Assembly: GCA_937967285.1 (NCBI GenBank)
Contig: CALBSU010000026.1
Location: forward strand, 1 to 11,682
Length of the DNA stretch: 11,682 nucleotides
Reading direction: 5' to 3'
From: an uncultured Acidobacteriota bacterium
GTDB lineage: Bacteria; Acidobacteriota; Blastocatellia; RBC074
The notes beneath the pieces were generated by a model. It saw only the letters and a program-made list of their open reading frames with translations, did no database searches and was not told where the DNA came from. This document shows positions 1-6,976 of this stretch, in pieces. The translations under genes were made by a program, and so were the position numbers. Each line of letters opens with the position of its first letter. Position 1 is the stretch's first letter.

Positions 1-989
<989 letters not shown>

Positions 990-1047
990 CCTTCCTTCCC
1001 TTCCATCCGGACGACTGGTTTTCGCCGTTCGGCGCGTGTGTCCGGGT

Positions 1048-3762
1048 TCAGCGTCCCGGCCCCTGAAAGACCGCATTGATCACGAAGAGATTGAGCCCGT
1101 CCATAAATGCCCTGTAGTTCGGGTCCTCGGCGAAACCGATGACGTTGCCGCGCCCGAGGCGTGAATGAACGAGCCAGGCCTTGTTCGGTATCAGGTTCTT
1201 CGCATCATCCCACATGAAACCGCTGACGAAGAATCCCGCCGGATCGAGGTACCTGGCGACGTTCGTTCCCTTGTCCAGCTTGATCAGCGAGTAGACGCGG
1301 TTGCTGTCGACCATGACCGTCGTCGTATCGCCGTATCCGAACCCGAGCCAGTGGGAGTTATCGACCTTCACCCGAAGGATCGCTCCCGGCGTGTTGCTCG
1401 GGAATTCCTCGTCCGGCTGAATGGCGCGCTGGACAGGATCCGGCTGACCGGCATCCTTCGCAGCAGCGGCCGCCGCGGCCCCGTCCTTTTCGCCACCCTT
1501 CGCAGCGGCGGGAGAATCGGCATCGCCCCGCTTCTCGCGGGTCGTGGCCAGCAGCTTGACCTTCTCGCCGATCATCCAATTCATCGCGCCGGCGATCCCC
1601 ACCAGAGTCCCACCGCGCTGAATCCAGGTCTTGATGGCCGCCCCGTCTCCGAGCTGCTGATCGTAGCCGCTGAAGGTGTCCGGCAGAATCAGGACATTAT
1701 ATTTGTTGAGATCCGCCGAACGGAGTTGATCGGATCGAATGGTCGTGACCGGATAACCGTATCGCTGCTCGATCACATAGCGCAACCAGCCGACCGAGTT
1801 GGGCGAGGTCGGCGTGTTGTATGCGATCGCGATCCTCGGCCGCTTGAGAAACGAGACATTGTTGCTTCCGAAATTGGGCCCCTCATCCACCCAGGCCGAA
1901 TCCGTCGCGACGACATCGACTCCGTGATCTGCGACCAGTTTGACCATTCTCTGATGCAGATCGTTCGGATTGTCCTTTACCTTGACGATCAGCGACCCGG
2001 CGGGATACACCTCGCTGCCGATCCTGAACTGCAGATCGCTGCTGTAGACGCGAATATCCTGCCTGAACAGATCGGCCAGCGCCGAGGCGGCCGACTGGGT
2101 TCCCCATTTGATCAGATACGCCACTCCGGCCTGCCCTCCGGTCAGCTTTCCGGCAGGCGCGGGCGGTTCGGTGAGCACCGCCGACTGCACGGTCGACGCC
2201 TGCTCGGCCATGTAACATTGAACATCGAAGATCAGCGGCAGAGACCATGCCGTGACATCGTAGAAATCTTCATTCTGCCGCTTCTCGTTCCTTCTTCTCT
2301 GCTCATCGAGGAACTCCCTGTCCTGGCTGGTCTGCTTGTCGAGCAGCGTCCTGGCCAGCCGCTTGGCAGGCTGCGCGAGCGATACGATGTAACTTCCGGC
2401 CGGGAATTCCCTTTGCTGCAGCGCCCCGCCGAAGTAATCGCGGGTTCTCGGATTGGAGAACGGAGCAGCGGCGCGCCGGACCTCGATGCCCGACTGCATG
2501 AGCAGACCGGCCAGCCTGGCCGCACGGTTGGGATCGCTTCCGGGCGTGATGATGTACTCCCTGACCGTCTCCTTCTCGCCCTCCTCGATCGCCGTCCGCC
2601 GGTAATCGTAGAAGTGTCGCAGCAACGCCTCGCGGCTCGAGCCGGCCGATTCGATCGTCGAGATCGAGGCGATGAAGTGGTGATGCACCGAATCCCGGTA
2701 CCTGATCCTCGACTGATCGTCCCTGTCGGCGACAAGTCCGCGAACCGATGCCTGCTCGTAGGTCATCCCGATCGATCCGTGAAAGAGCGGCCAGCCCTCG
2801 CCGTATCCGGGATAGAAGGAATCGTAGTTCTCTCTGGTGAAATAATCGAATCCGAACCGGTCGAACCATTTGGCGTTGTTTCTGCCGAATCTGGTCAGCC
2901 AGTCCAGTTGAGTTCGGGTCAGGTTCGGGTTCCAGGGGAGCGCCGGCGGAGCGAAGTAATAGGTGCTGTTTGTGCCCATCTCGTGCAGATCGGCCACCAC
3001 CAGCGGAAACCATTCAAGATAGAGCCGCGTCCGTCCGCGCGTCTCGGGCTGTGTCTGGGCGAACCAGTCGCGGTTCATGTCGAACAGATAATGGTTGACC
3101 CGCCCGCTCGGCCAGACCTCGTTATGCTCCGCCGACTGGAGATCTCCGTCGGGAACGAGTCCGAGGTTCTGACGGAAATAATTGATGAAGCGGTCGCGCC
3201 CGTCGGGATTCTGCATCGGGTCGATGAGCACCAGCGTGTTCTTCATCGCGCCGCTCACGATCTCGTCGTTCTGCGCGGCCAGCAGATGATAAGCGGTCAT
3301 CAGCGATGCGTCAGTGCTCGAAATTTCGTTTCCGTGAACGCCGTGAATCAGCCAGACGATCGCGGGCAGCGATGCGATCAGCGAATCCGCTTCGGCGCGC
3401 CCCGTCCTCCTCGGATCGGAGAGCTTCCGCATTCCGGCTTTGACGGCGTCGAGCCGGGCGATGTTCTCCTCCGAACCGATGACCAGCAGATAGAGCGCCC
3501 GCCCCTCCCATGATTCCGCATACCTGATCAGCCGGGTCCTCGAACCTGCCGCGCCATGCAGCGCATTGAGATATGCCGCGGCCTCGTGGTGCATCGTGAT
3601 CTTATCTCCCCAGTCATGCCCGACAACCTGCCTGAGTGTCGGTATCGAGGAAGAATAAACGGCGCCGGGATAGAACTGTCGCGGCTCCTGCGCTGCGACT
3701 GTAGAGGCTGCCGTTATGATCAGAGCTGCCGCCGCTGAAACCAATGAACGACGCAAACGCAT
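1048..3762 (-). CDS. Secreted M14-family zinc carboxypeptidase with long C-terminal region
   Basis: A 904-residue exported metallopeptidase, predicted to cleave C-terminal residues from peptides in the periplasm or outside. Residues 1-24 form a signal peptide (basic start, Ala-rich core, AQE cleavage region). The M14 catalytic domain spans about 45-370: HGVHGNE (140-146) supplies zinc ligands His143 and Glu146, ADLHEMG supplies the third ligand His260, NPDGRDR (185-191) matches the substrate-binding region, and MTYEQAS carries the probable catalytic Glu336. All key residues are present, so it should be active. The C-terminal part (about 640-730, with NVLILPDTFSGY and IKTWIQRGGTLVGIAG) resembles a glutamine-amidotransferase-like fold, as is common in long M14 proteins of this kind. 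Residues about 741-775 are an Ala/Lys/Asp-rich low-complexity linker. Start: AAGGAG six bases before ATG. Divergent from the DUF2911 gene; the ABC permease follows 58 nt downstream. Physiological substrate is unknown. Confidence 0.93.
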   Translation of the reverse strand: MRLRRSLVSAAAALIITAASTVAAQEPRQFYPGAVYSSSIPTLRQVVGHDWGDKITMHHEAAAYLNALHGAAGSRTRLIRYAESWEGRALYLLVIGSEENIARLDAVKAGMRKLSDPRRTGRAEADSLIASLPAIVWLIHGVHGNEISSTDASLMTAYHLLAAQNDEIVSGAMKNTLVLIDPMQNPDGRDRFINYFRQNLGLVPDGDLQSAEHNEVWPSGRVNHYLFDMNRDWFAQTQPETRGRTRLYLEWFPLVVADLHEMGTNSTYYFAPPALPWNPNLTRTQLDWLTRFGRNNAKWFDRFGFDYFTRENYDSFYPGYGEGWPLFHGSIGMTYEQASVRGLVADRDDQSRIRYRDSVHHHFIASISTIESAGSSREALLRHFYDYRRTAIEEGEKETVREYIITPGSDPNRAARLAGLLMQSGIEVRRAAAPFSNPRTRDYFGGALQQREFPAGSYIVSLAQPAKRLARTLLDKQTSQDREFLDEQRRRNEKRQNEDFYDVTAWSLPLIFDVQCYMAEQASTVQSAVLTEPPAPAGKLTGGQAGVAYLIKWGTQSAASALADLFRQDIRVYSSDLQFRIGSEVYPAGSLIVKVKDNPNDLHQRMVKLVADHGVDVVATDSAWVDEGPNFGSNNVSFLKRPRIAIAYNTPTSPNSVGWLRYVIEQRYGYPVTTIRSDQLRSADLNKYNVLILPDTFSGYDQQLGDGAAIKTWIQRGGTLVGIAGAMNWMIGEKVKLLATTREKRGDADSPAAAKGGEKDGAAAAAAAKDAGQPDPVQRAIQPDEEFPSNTPGAILRVKVDNSHWLGFGYGDTTTVMVDSNRVYSLIKLDKGTNVARYLDPAGFFVSGFMWDDAKNLIPNKAWLVHSRLGRGNVIGFAEDPNYRAFMDGLNLFVINAVFQGPGR

Positions 3763-3814
3763 CTAACGCTCCTTGTCTTTGTTAGATTTCCGGTTGGATC
3801 AGAAACGATCCTGA

Positions 3815-3843
3815 GAAGTACCACGCACACGATGAAGGGTCAA
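3815..3843 (-). promoter_or_regulatory. Possible sigma70 promoter for the M14 peptidase
   Basis: On the minus strand a good -35 (TTGACC, 3838-3843) is followed after 17 bases by a weak -10 (TACTTC, 3815-3820). It would start transcription about 50 bases before the peptidase ATG. A short inverted repeat, GGATC-N6-GATCC (3796-3811), lies just downstream and could be an operator. The -10 match is poor, so this is tentative. Confidence 0.3.
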
Positions 3844-3865
3844 GCCGACGGATGGCTCCGGAGGT

Positions 3866-3894
3866 TTGGTGCTCGCCCCCGGATATGGTAAACA
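3866..3894 (+). promoter_or_regulatory. Possible extended -10 promoter for the DUF2911 gene
   Basis: TTGGTG (3866-3871), a 17-base spacer and TGgTAAACA (TG at 3886-3887, hexamer 3889-3894) resemble an extended -10 promoter reading towards the DUF2911 gene. Both hexamers match only three of six consensus bases. Expected transcript start is near 3901, leaving a leader of about 70 nt that contains the 9-bp direct repeats at 3912-3943. Confidence 0.28.
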
Positions 3895-3911
3895 ATCCAA
3901 TGTCTACCGTC

Positions 3912-3943
3912 CGCGGCGGTTCATCGAACTCGGTCGCGGCGGT
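3912..3943 (+). repeat. Two 9-bp direct repeats in the DUF2911 leader
   Basis: CGCGGCGGT occurs at 3912-3920 and again at 3935-3943, a 23-bp period (about two helical turns), between the proposed promoter and the start codon. This could be a pair of half-sites for a regulator, or chance in GC-rich DNA. Confidence 0.4.
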
Positions 3944-3973
3944 AATAATCAACAATCAGTTGGAGATAGAGAA

Positions 3974-4519
3974 ATGAAATCCAAATCAGTGATCTACGGC
4001 CTGCTTACCCTCGCCGTTTCATCATCGCTCGTCATCGGTATTCTCGCCGCTCAGGGGCAGCAGCGGAGCCCCCGCATGTCCGCGGAGCTCACACTCGACG
4101 GAAAGAAGATCTCCGTCGACTACGGTGCGCCTTCAATGCGCGGTCGAAAGATCTTCGGCGAACTCGTCCCCTGGGGGCAGGTCTGGAGAATGGGCGCCAA
4201 CAAGGCCACCCATTTCACGACCGAAGCCGACCTCATCCTCGGCGGGACCGCTGTGCCGGCCGGCACCTACACCCTCTTCGTCCTTCCCGCAGAGTCCGGG
4301 ATGAAGCTGATCATCAATAAACAGACCGGCCAGTGGGGCATCCCCTACAAACCGGAATACGAAAAGACCGAACTCGCCCGCGTCGATATGAAGGTCGAAA
4401 AGACGAAAGCTCCCGTCGAGCAGATGGCCATCTCGCTGGCTCAGGCCGGCCGGGGCGGCGTCCTGAAACTCGAATGGGAAAATACAAGCGCCTCCGTGGC
4501 GTTCTCGGTTAAGAAATAG
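3974..4519 (+). CDS. Exported DUF2911 domain protein
   Basis: A 181-residue protein of the DUF2911 family, whose biochemical role is unknown; it is common in Bacteroidota, Acidobacteriota and Gemmatimonadota, usually exported. Residues 1-27 are a signal peptide (MKSKSVIYGLLTL, hydrophobic core, cleavage near LAAQG). The DUF2911 domain follows with its typical landmarks: SPRMSAELTLDGKKISVDYG, APSMRGRKIFGELVPWGQVW, RMGANKATHFTTEADLILGG, VPAGTYTLFVLP and INKQTGQWG, ending in a beta-rich KLEWENTSASVAF segment. The reading frame is open back to a TTG at 3866, but I chose ATG 3974 because GGAG lies eight bases before it and the signal peptide begins exactly there. It is a single-gene unit, divergent from the M14 peptidase and ended by a strong terminator. 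Confidence 0.92.
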   Translation: MKSKSVIYGLLTLAVSSSLVIGILAAQGQQRSPRMSAELTLDGKKISVDYGAPSMRGRKIFGELVPWGQVWRMGANKATHFTTEADLILGGTAVPAGTYTLFVLPAESGMKLIINKQTGQWGIPYKPEYEKTELARVDMKVEKTKAPVEQMAISLAQAGRGGVLKLEWENTSASVAFSVKK

Positions 4520-4541
4520 AAGCCGTTCGGGCTGCCAATAC

Positions 4542-4578
4542 AAAATGGGTGAATCGGTTACCCGATTCACCCATTTTT
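4542..4578. terminator. Bidirectional intrinsic terminator
   Basis: A perfect 16-bp inverted repeat (4542-4557 with 4562-4577) closes a four-base loop. Read on the plus strand it ends in a T run (4574-4578); read on the minus strand it ends in TTTT (4545-4542). It sits 22 bases after the DUF2911 stop and 37 bases after the phosphatase stop, so it serves both convergent genes. Confidence 0.93.
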
Positions 4579-4615
4579 ACATTTCCCCGCCGGTCGGCGA
4601 TTCAGAAATTACGTG

Positions 4616-5248
4616 TCAGTCCCTGGTCGCGACACGTGAATCACGGCGCCGCGTGGTCAGGTGATCATAGTAATCGTAGACATACTGCTTCATCGCCTTG
4701 TGGCCCCAGCGCGTATAGAAATCATAATCCTTCATCTCATCGTAGGCGCGCTCGATGTCCCAGCCTTCATTGGTCATCCTGTAGACAGCGGTCATGACAC
4801 CTGTTCTGTGGCGTCCGCCGGCGCAATGAACGAAGACAGGCCAGTTTCTCGAATCATTGACGATCTTGAGGAAACTTGAGGCGGCATCCTTTTCAGGATA
4901 GTCCTTGTCGCTCATCGGCATGTTGATGTAATGCATGCCGTTCTTCTCGGCGCTCGACCTGGCGAAGTCCTTGGGATCGTTCCGCAGATCGATAATAGTC
5001 TTGATGCCGATCTCAGCGAGCTGTTCGTATTCATCCTGCCGGGGCTGTGCTCCACGGTAAAAGAAATCCGTCACCTTGCCGAAATTTTCGACATCGACGT
5101 GTTCAGCCTCACCCGACCGATTACGATGTCCCTTGTCTTTGGAGATCGCTACAGATGCCGCAACCAGAGTCATCGCAACCGCGCAGATCAGCGTTGCTGC
5201 AAAGATCCGATCGAACCGATTGATTGAACTGACGCTTGCTTTATTCAT
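4616..5248 (-). CDS. Membrane-anchored or exported tyrosine/dual-specificity-type phosphatase
   Basis: A 210-residue Cys-based phosphatase that should hydrolyse phosphate monoesters through a cysteinyl-phosphate intermediate. The signature HCAGGRHRTG (141-150) contains the C-x5-R motif with nucleophile Cys142 and Arg148; the G-x-H-R-T-G ending resembles the atypical dual-specificity (Siw14/PFA-DSP) group, as does the upstream FFYRGAQP and GIKTIIDLRND (81-91). Asp114 or Asp116 in PMSDKDYPEK is a possible general acid. Residues about 14-35 are one hydrophobic segment after a basic start, so the enzyme is either anchored with its domain in the periplasm or secreted; that location is odd for a family best known from the cytosol. 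The tail is Arg-rich. Start: GGAAG seven bases before ATG. It has its own strong promoter and ends at the bidirectional terminator. Substrate (phosphotyrosine, inositol phosphate or other) cannot be told. Confidence 0.88.
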   Translation of the reverse strand: MNKASVSSINRFDRIFAATLICAVAMTLVAASVAISKDKGHRNRSGEAEHVDVENFGKVTDFFYRGAQPRQDEYEQLAEIGIKTIIDLRNDPKDFARSSAEKNGMHYINMPMSDKDYPEKDAASSFLKIVNDSRNWPVFVHCAGGRHRTGVMTAVYRMTNEGWDIERAYDEMKDYDFYTRWGHKAMKQYVYDYYDHLTTRRRDSRVATRD

Positions 5249-5390
5249 CCTGTGTCTTCCGTTAGGAATACAGCTGCCGATCTGTGCCGGCTTACACCGC
5301 TGCTTCGGTTAGCTCACATTCTGTTTTTTCTGCAACAATATATGTCACGGACGCGAACGGTCCGATCCATGCGTTGGGAACGACCCTATG

Positions 5391-5419
5391 ATGATAGCTT
5401 CCATCGAAATGGATGTCCA
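5391..5419 (-). promoter_or_regulatory. Strong sigma70-type promoter for the phosphatase, with palindromic spacer
   Basis: On the minus strand TGGACA (-35, 5414-5419) and TATCAT (-10, 5391-5396) each match five of six consensus bases and are 17 bases apart. Just upstream, 5421-5455 is very AT-rich with an A8 run, like an UP element, in otherwise GC-rich DNA. The spacer itself holds a perfect inverted repeat TCCAT-N4-ATGGA (5400-5413), a candidate operator. The leader would be about 135 nt and includes a second small inverted repeat, CGGAC-N7-GTCCG (5348-5364). Confidence 0.65.
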
Positions 5420-5465
5420 GAAATATTCTTTTTTTTAAAATATGATTTTATTAATGAGAATCCGG

Positions 5466-6260
5466 TTACGGGCGGGTGCGAAGCTGGTCGAGAGCAGCGT
5501 TTGATTGACTGGCGAGATAGGGATTTCGGCTGAGAGCGGCTACTTTTAGCGCTTCGACGACCTCGGCATCACCCGGGGCGGCGATGCGTGCGAGCGCTGA
5601 GGCCGCGCTGATGAGAACAATGTCATGCTTATCGCCCGACAGGATGCGCAGAAGAAGGTCCCTGGCCTCGGGATGGGCTCCGAGCGCCCTGACCGCCATC
5701 GACCTGCCGAACGCGTCTTCGTCCTTCCTGTATTTCCTGAGATATCTGATCAGGTCATCGGAAAGGGACGTTTCGTTCCTTTGAGCGATGGCCCAGGCGG
5801 CCGCTCCCCTGACCTCCGCCTTGCGGTCCCTGAGCAGGGTCCGCAGAATGTCGAGCGATTCCGTGTCTTTATGTCCGGCAAGAGCATATGCGATCGCCTT
5901 GCGGACATTGACCTCCTTCTGCCGGGGCAATGATTCGACAAGTTGTGCGGAAGAGGTCGGGGTTCCGATCTCTTCGAGGACCCCGGCAGCGGCGGCGCGA
6001 ACAACCGGGCTCGGATCGGAGCGGAGAATATCGCCGCACCGGGCAGCGACCGCATCGCGATCCCCCGCGCCGAGCTCGCGCGCGATACCACGCATCGCGA
6101 TCAGGGCCGACAATCGCTCCTCTTTCTCCTGACTCGATAAATCCGCCGAGATACGCTCGAAATTCGCCGGCGGGGGCGTCTGTGCGCCGGCCGGCAATAC
6201 AAGCATCGATAACAGCAGGAGGGCGCACCACCCGATGAATTTGACTGGGGATTTGATCAT
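5466..6260 (-). CDS. Exported HEAT-repeat protein
   Basis: A 264-residue protein with no catalytic motif. Residues 1-26 form a clear signal peptide (MIKSPVKF, Leu-rich core, cleavage at AGA-QT). The rest is a run of helical repeats of about 30 residues of HEAT type, recognisable from pairs such as SPVVRAAAAGVLEEIG (84-99), EVNVRKAIAYALAG (116-129), KAEVRGAAAWAIAQ (147-160), GRSMAVRALGAHPEA (185-199) and DIVLISAASALARIA (213-227). Such solenoids usually mediate protein-protein contact, here predicted in the periplasm. It follows the 85-residue gene by 21 nt on the same strand, suggesting co-transcription. No good Shine-Dalgarno precedes ATG 6260, but the signal peptide fits this start. Binding partner is unknown. 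Confidence 0.85.
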   Translation of the reverse strand: MIKSPVKFIGWCALLLLSMLVLPAGAQTPPPANFERISADLSSQEKEERLSALIAMRGIARELGAGDRDAVAARCGDILRSDPSPVVRAAAAGVLEEIGTPTSSAQLVESLPRQKEVNVRKAIAYALAGHKDTESLDILRTLLRDRKAEVRGAAAWAIAQRNETSLSDDLIRYLRKYRKDEDAFGRSMAVRALGAHPEARDLLLRILSGDKHDIVLISAASALARIAAPGDAEVVEALKVAALSRNPYLASQSNAALDQLRTRP

Positions 6261-6281
6261 CTGCCGGCTCGCGGAATCGGT

Positions 6282-6539
6282 TCAGACTGCTCTCGGATAA
6301 CCTCTCGACTCTGCCCGGCGGCGCGTGGACTCCCATTCGAAGACCTGCACCGCGCGACGGGTTTCCAGCTCAGCGCACAGACCGTCGAGAAGTTCGTCGT
6401 CGGCCTGCTCGGATGCCGGGGAATCGGTTCTGTTTTTTTCCATTGTCCTGACCAGGGAGAGTAGCTGATCGATCTGGTTCTCTGACAGGCGTTCTATCTT
6501 GGCGTGAAGTCTATCGCGGTCGCTCAATCGCTTCTGCAT
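6282..6539 (-). CDS. Small hypothetical protein (85 aa), predicted helical
   Basis: I do not recognise this gene. It is judged real because a near-perfect AGGAGG (6545-6550) lies five bases before ATG 6539 and because it leads directly into the HEAT-repeat gene 21 nt downstream. The protein is highly charged, lacks a signal peptide or membrane segment, and looks mostly helical: an N-terminal amphipathic stretch (LHAKIERLSENQIDQLLSLV, about 11-30), an acidic middle (EQADDELLDGL) and a basic C-terminal end (TRRRAESRGYPRAV). The IERLSENQIDQLLSLV helix pair loosely resembles the N-terminus of short antitoxin-like proteins, but no toxin gene is adjacent and the likeness is too weak to call. Confidence 0.7.
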   Translation of the reverse strand: MQKRLSDRDRLHAKIERLSENQIDQLLSLVRTMEKNRTDSPASEQADDELLDGLCAELETRRAVQVFEWESTRRRAESRGYPRAV

Positions 6540-6635
6540 CGCTGCCTCCTGATGGGGCGGCGACTCAGAAATGCGTCAGCCGACCCCGCTGCTTGTCGCG
6601 CCTCCCGGGCGCGCCGATGAGTTGATCATCTGGTG

Positions 6636-6665
6636 ATTCGATCTCTCGGATCTGTCTCTGGTCAA
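6636..6665 (-). promoter_or_regulatory. Possible promoter for the 85-aa gene and HEAT-repeat gene
   Basis: TTGACC (-35, 6660-6665) and TCGAAT (-10, 6636-6641) are 18 bases apart on the minus strand, just after the terminator of the small RNA candidate. The start would be near 6629, giving a leader of about 90 nt. That leader contains a GC hairpin CGCGCC-N5-GGCGCG (6597-6613) of unknown role. Confidence 0.4.
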
Positions 6666-6682
6666 TTTCGATGCGACCTCGT

Positions 6683-6720
6683 AAAAAAGCGCCCGAACTT
6701 AAGTTCCCCGGGCAGTTTTT
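6683..6720. terminator. Intrinsic terminator, strong on the minus strand, also plausible on the plus strand
   Basis: GCCCG (6691-6695) pairs with CGGGC (6709-6713), and inside that AAC (6696-6698) pairs with GTT (6703-6705) around a TTAA loop with a three-base CCC bulge. Read on the minus strand the stem is followed by GC and six T (6688-6683); on the plus strand five T follow (6716-6720). It ends the proposed minus-strand small RNA and insulates the 85-aa gene. Confidence 0.75.
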
Positions 6721-6818
6721 CATCACGTTTCTGCATCACAGCACGCGCGGGTTGACCGAACACTCGTGTCTCGCCCGCGGCCCGAAGTCATCAATCGGAG
6801 CGATGGATGACAGACGGT
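6683..6818 (-). ncRNA. Candidate small RNA of about 136 nt
   Basis: A complete transcription unit without a convincing ORF. A near-consensus promoter (6824-6851) would start RNA at about 6818, and a strong intrinsic terminator ends it at about 6683. The 5' end folds well: GTCATC (6811-6806) pairs with GATGAC (6792-6787), then after a single C/T mismatch ATCG (6804-6801) pairs with CGAT (6797-6794) around a CTC loop; CCG (6817-6815) with CGG (6784-6782) extends it. The middle is less structured and could be a target-pairing region. The only ORF inside (24 codons, 6736-6662) lacks a ribosome site and spans the terminator. It matches no known RNA family that I recognise. It could instead be a leader RNA attenuating the downstream 85-aa gene. 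Confidence 0.55.
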
Positions 6819-6823
6819 CTTTA

Positions 6824-6851
6824 ATTATAGCCGGGCGCATTCAAAGTGCAA
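6824..6851 (-). promoter_or_regulatory. Near-consensus sigma70 promoter for the small RNA candidate
   Basis: On the minus strand TTGCAC (-35, 6846-6851) and a perfect TATAAT (-10, 6824-6829) are separated by 16 bases. It is the best -10 seen in the window. No gene with a ribosome site lies within 250 bases downstream, and the transcript meets a terminator after about 136 nt. Confidence 0.65.
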
Positions 6852-6857
6852 GCTCGG

Positions 6858-6891
6858 CGTGATTTGAAAATTCAATAACGGGTCGTGATTT
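6858..6891 (+). repeat. Direct repeats and palindrome between divergent promoters
   Basis: CGTGATTT occurs at 6858-6865 and 6884-6891, 26 bp apart, and a perfect inverted repeat TTGAA-AA-TTCAA (6864-6875) lies between. The second repeat ends two bases before the -35 of the cytochrome operon. GTGA-type half-sites with A/T cores recall CRP/FNR-family operators, but neither consensus (TGTGA-N6-TCACA or TTGAT-N4-ATCAA) is fully met. A regulator binding here could act on both divergent promoters. Confidence 0.4.
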
Positions 6892-6893
6892 AA

Positions 6894-6923
6894 TTGACGC
6901 TCGACAAGCGCCCGATTTACTCT
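6894..6923 (+). promoter_or_regulatory. Probable promoter of the cytochrome c3-cAMP operon
   Basis: TTGACG (-35, 6894-6899, five of six) and TACTCT (-10, 6918-6923, three of six including T1, A2 and T6) are 18 bases apart. Transcription would begin near 6930, leaving a leader of about 47 nt. It lies back to back with the small RNA promoter, 42 bases between the two -35 elements. Confidence 0.45.
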
Positions 6924-6976
6924 ATGCGACGCCCCCGGACCCGATGCCCAACAGCAACAATGAGGAGAATCAAGAG

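Noticed and set aside
1021..1040. Hairpin CGCC-N4-GGCG between the peptidase and permease as a terminator
   Set aside because: Stem is only four to five bp and no T run follows on the minus strand.
1165..3513. 782-codon plus-strand open frame opposite the M14 gene
   Set aside because: It is exactly antisense to a gene with complete catalytic motifs and signal peptide; its translation is Arg/Asp/Gly-rich without any domain, as expected from GC-rich shadow frames.
3866..3973. Upstream TTG start for the DUF2911 gene
   Set aside because: The extra 36 residues are not signal-like; ATG 3974 has a spaced GGAG and starts a normal signal peptide.
6597..6613. GC hairpin in the leader of the 85-aa gene as a terminator
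   Set aside because: Six-bp stem with no T run downstream; it lies between a candidate promoter and a strong ribosome site.
6662..6736. 24-codon minus-strand ORF inside the small RNA candidate
   Set aside because: No ribosome site, and the intrinsic terminator lies within it, so a full-length message would rarely exist.
6944..6976. Upstream ATG start for the cytochrome c3
   Set aside because: No ribosome site and eleven polar residues before the signal peptide; ATG 6977 has GAGGAG at good spacing.
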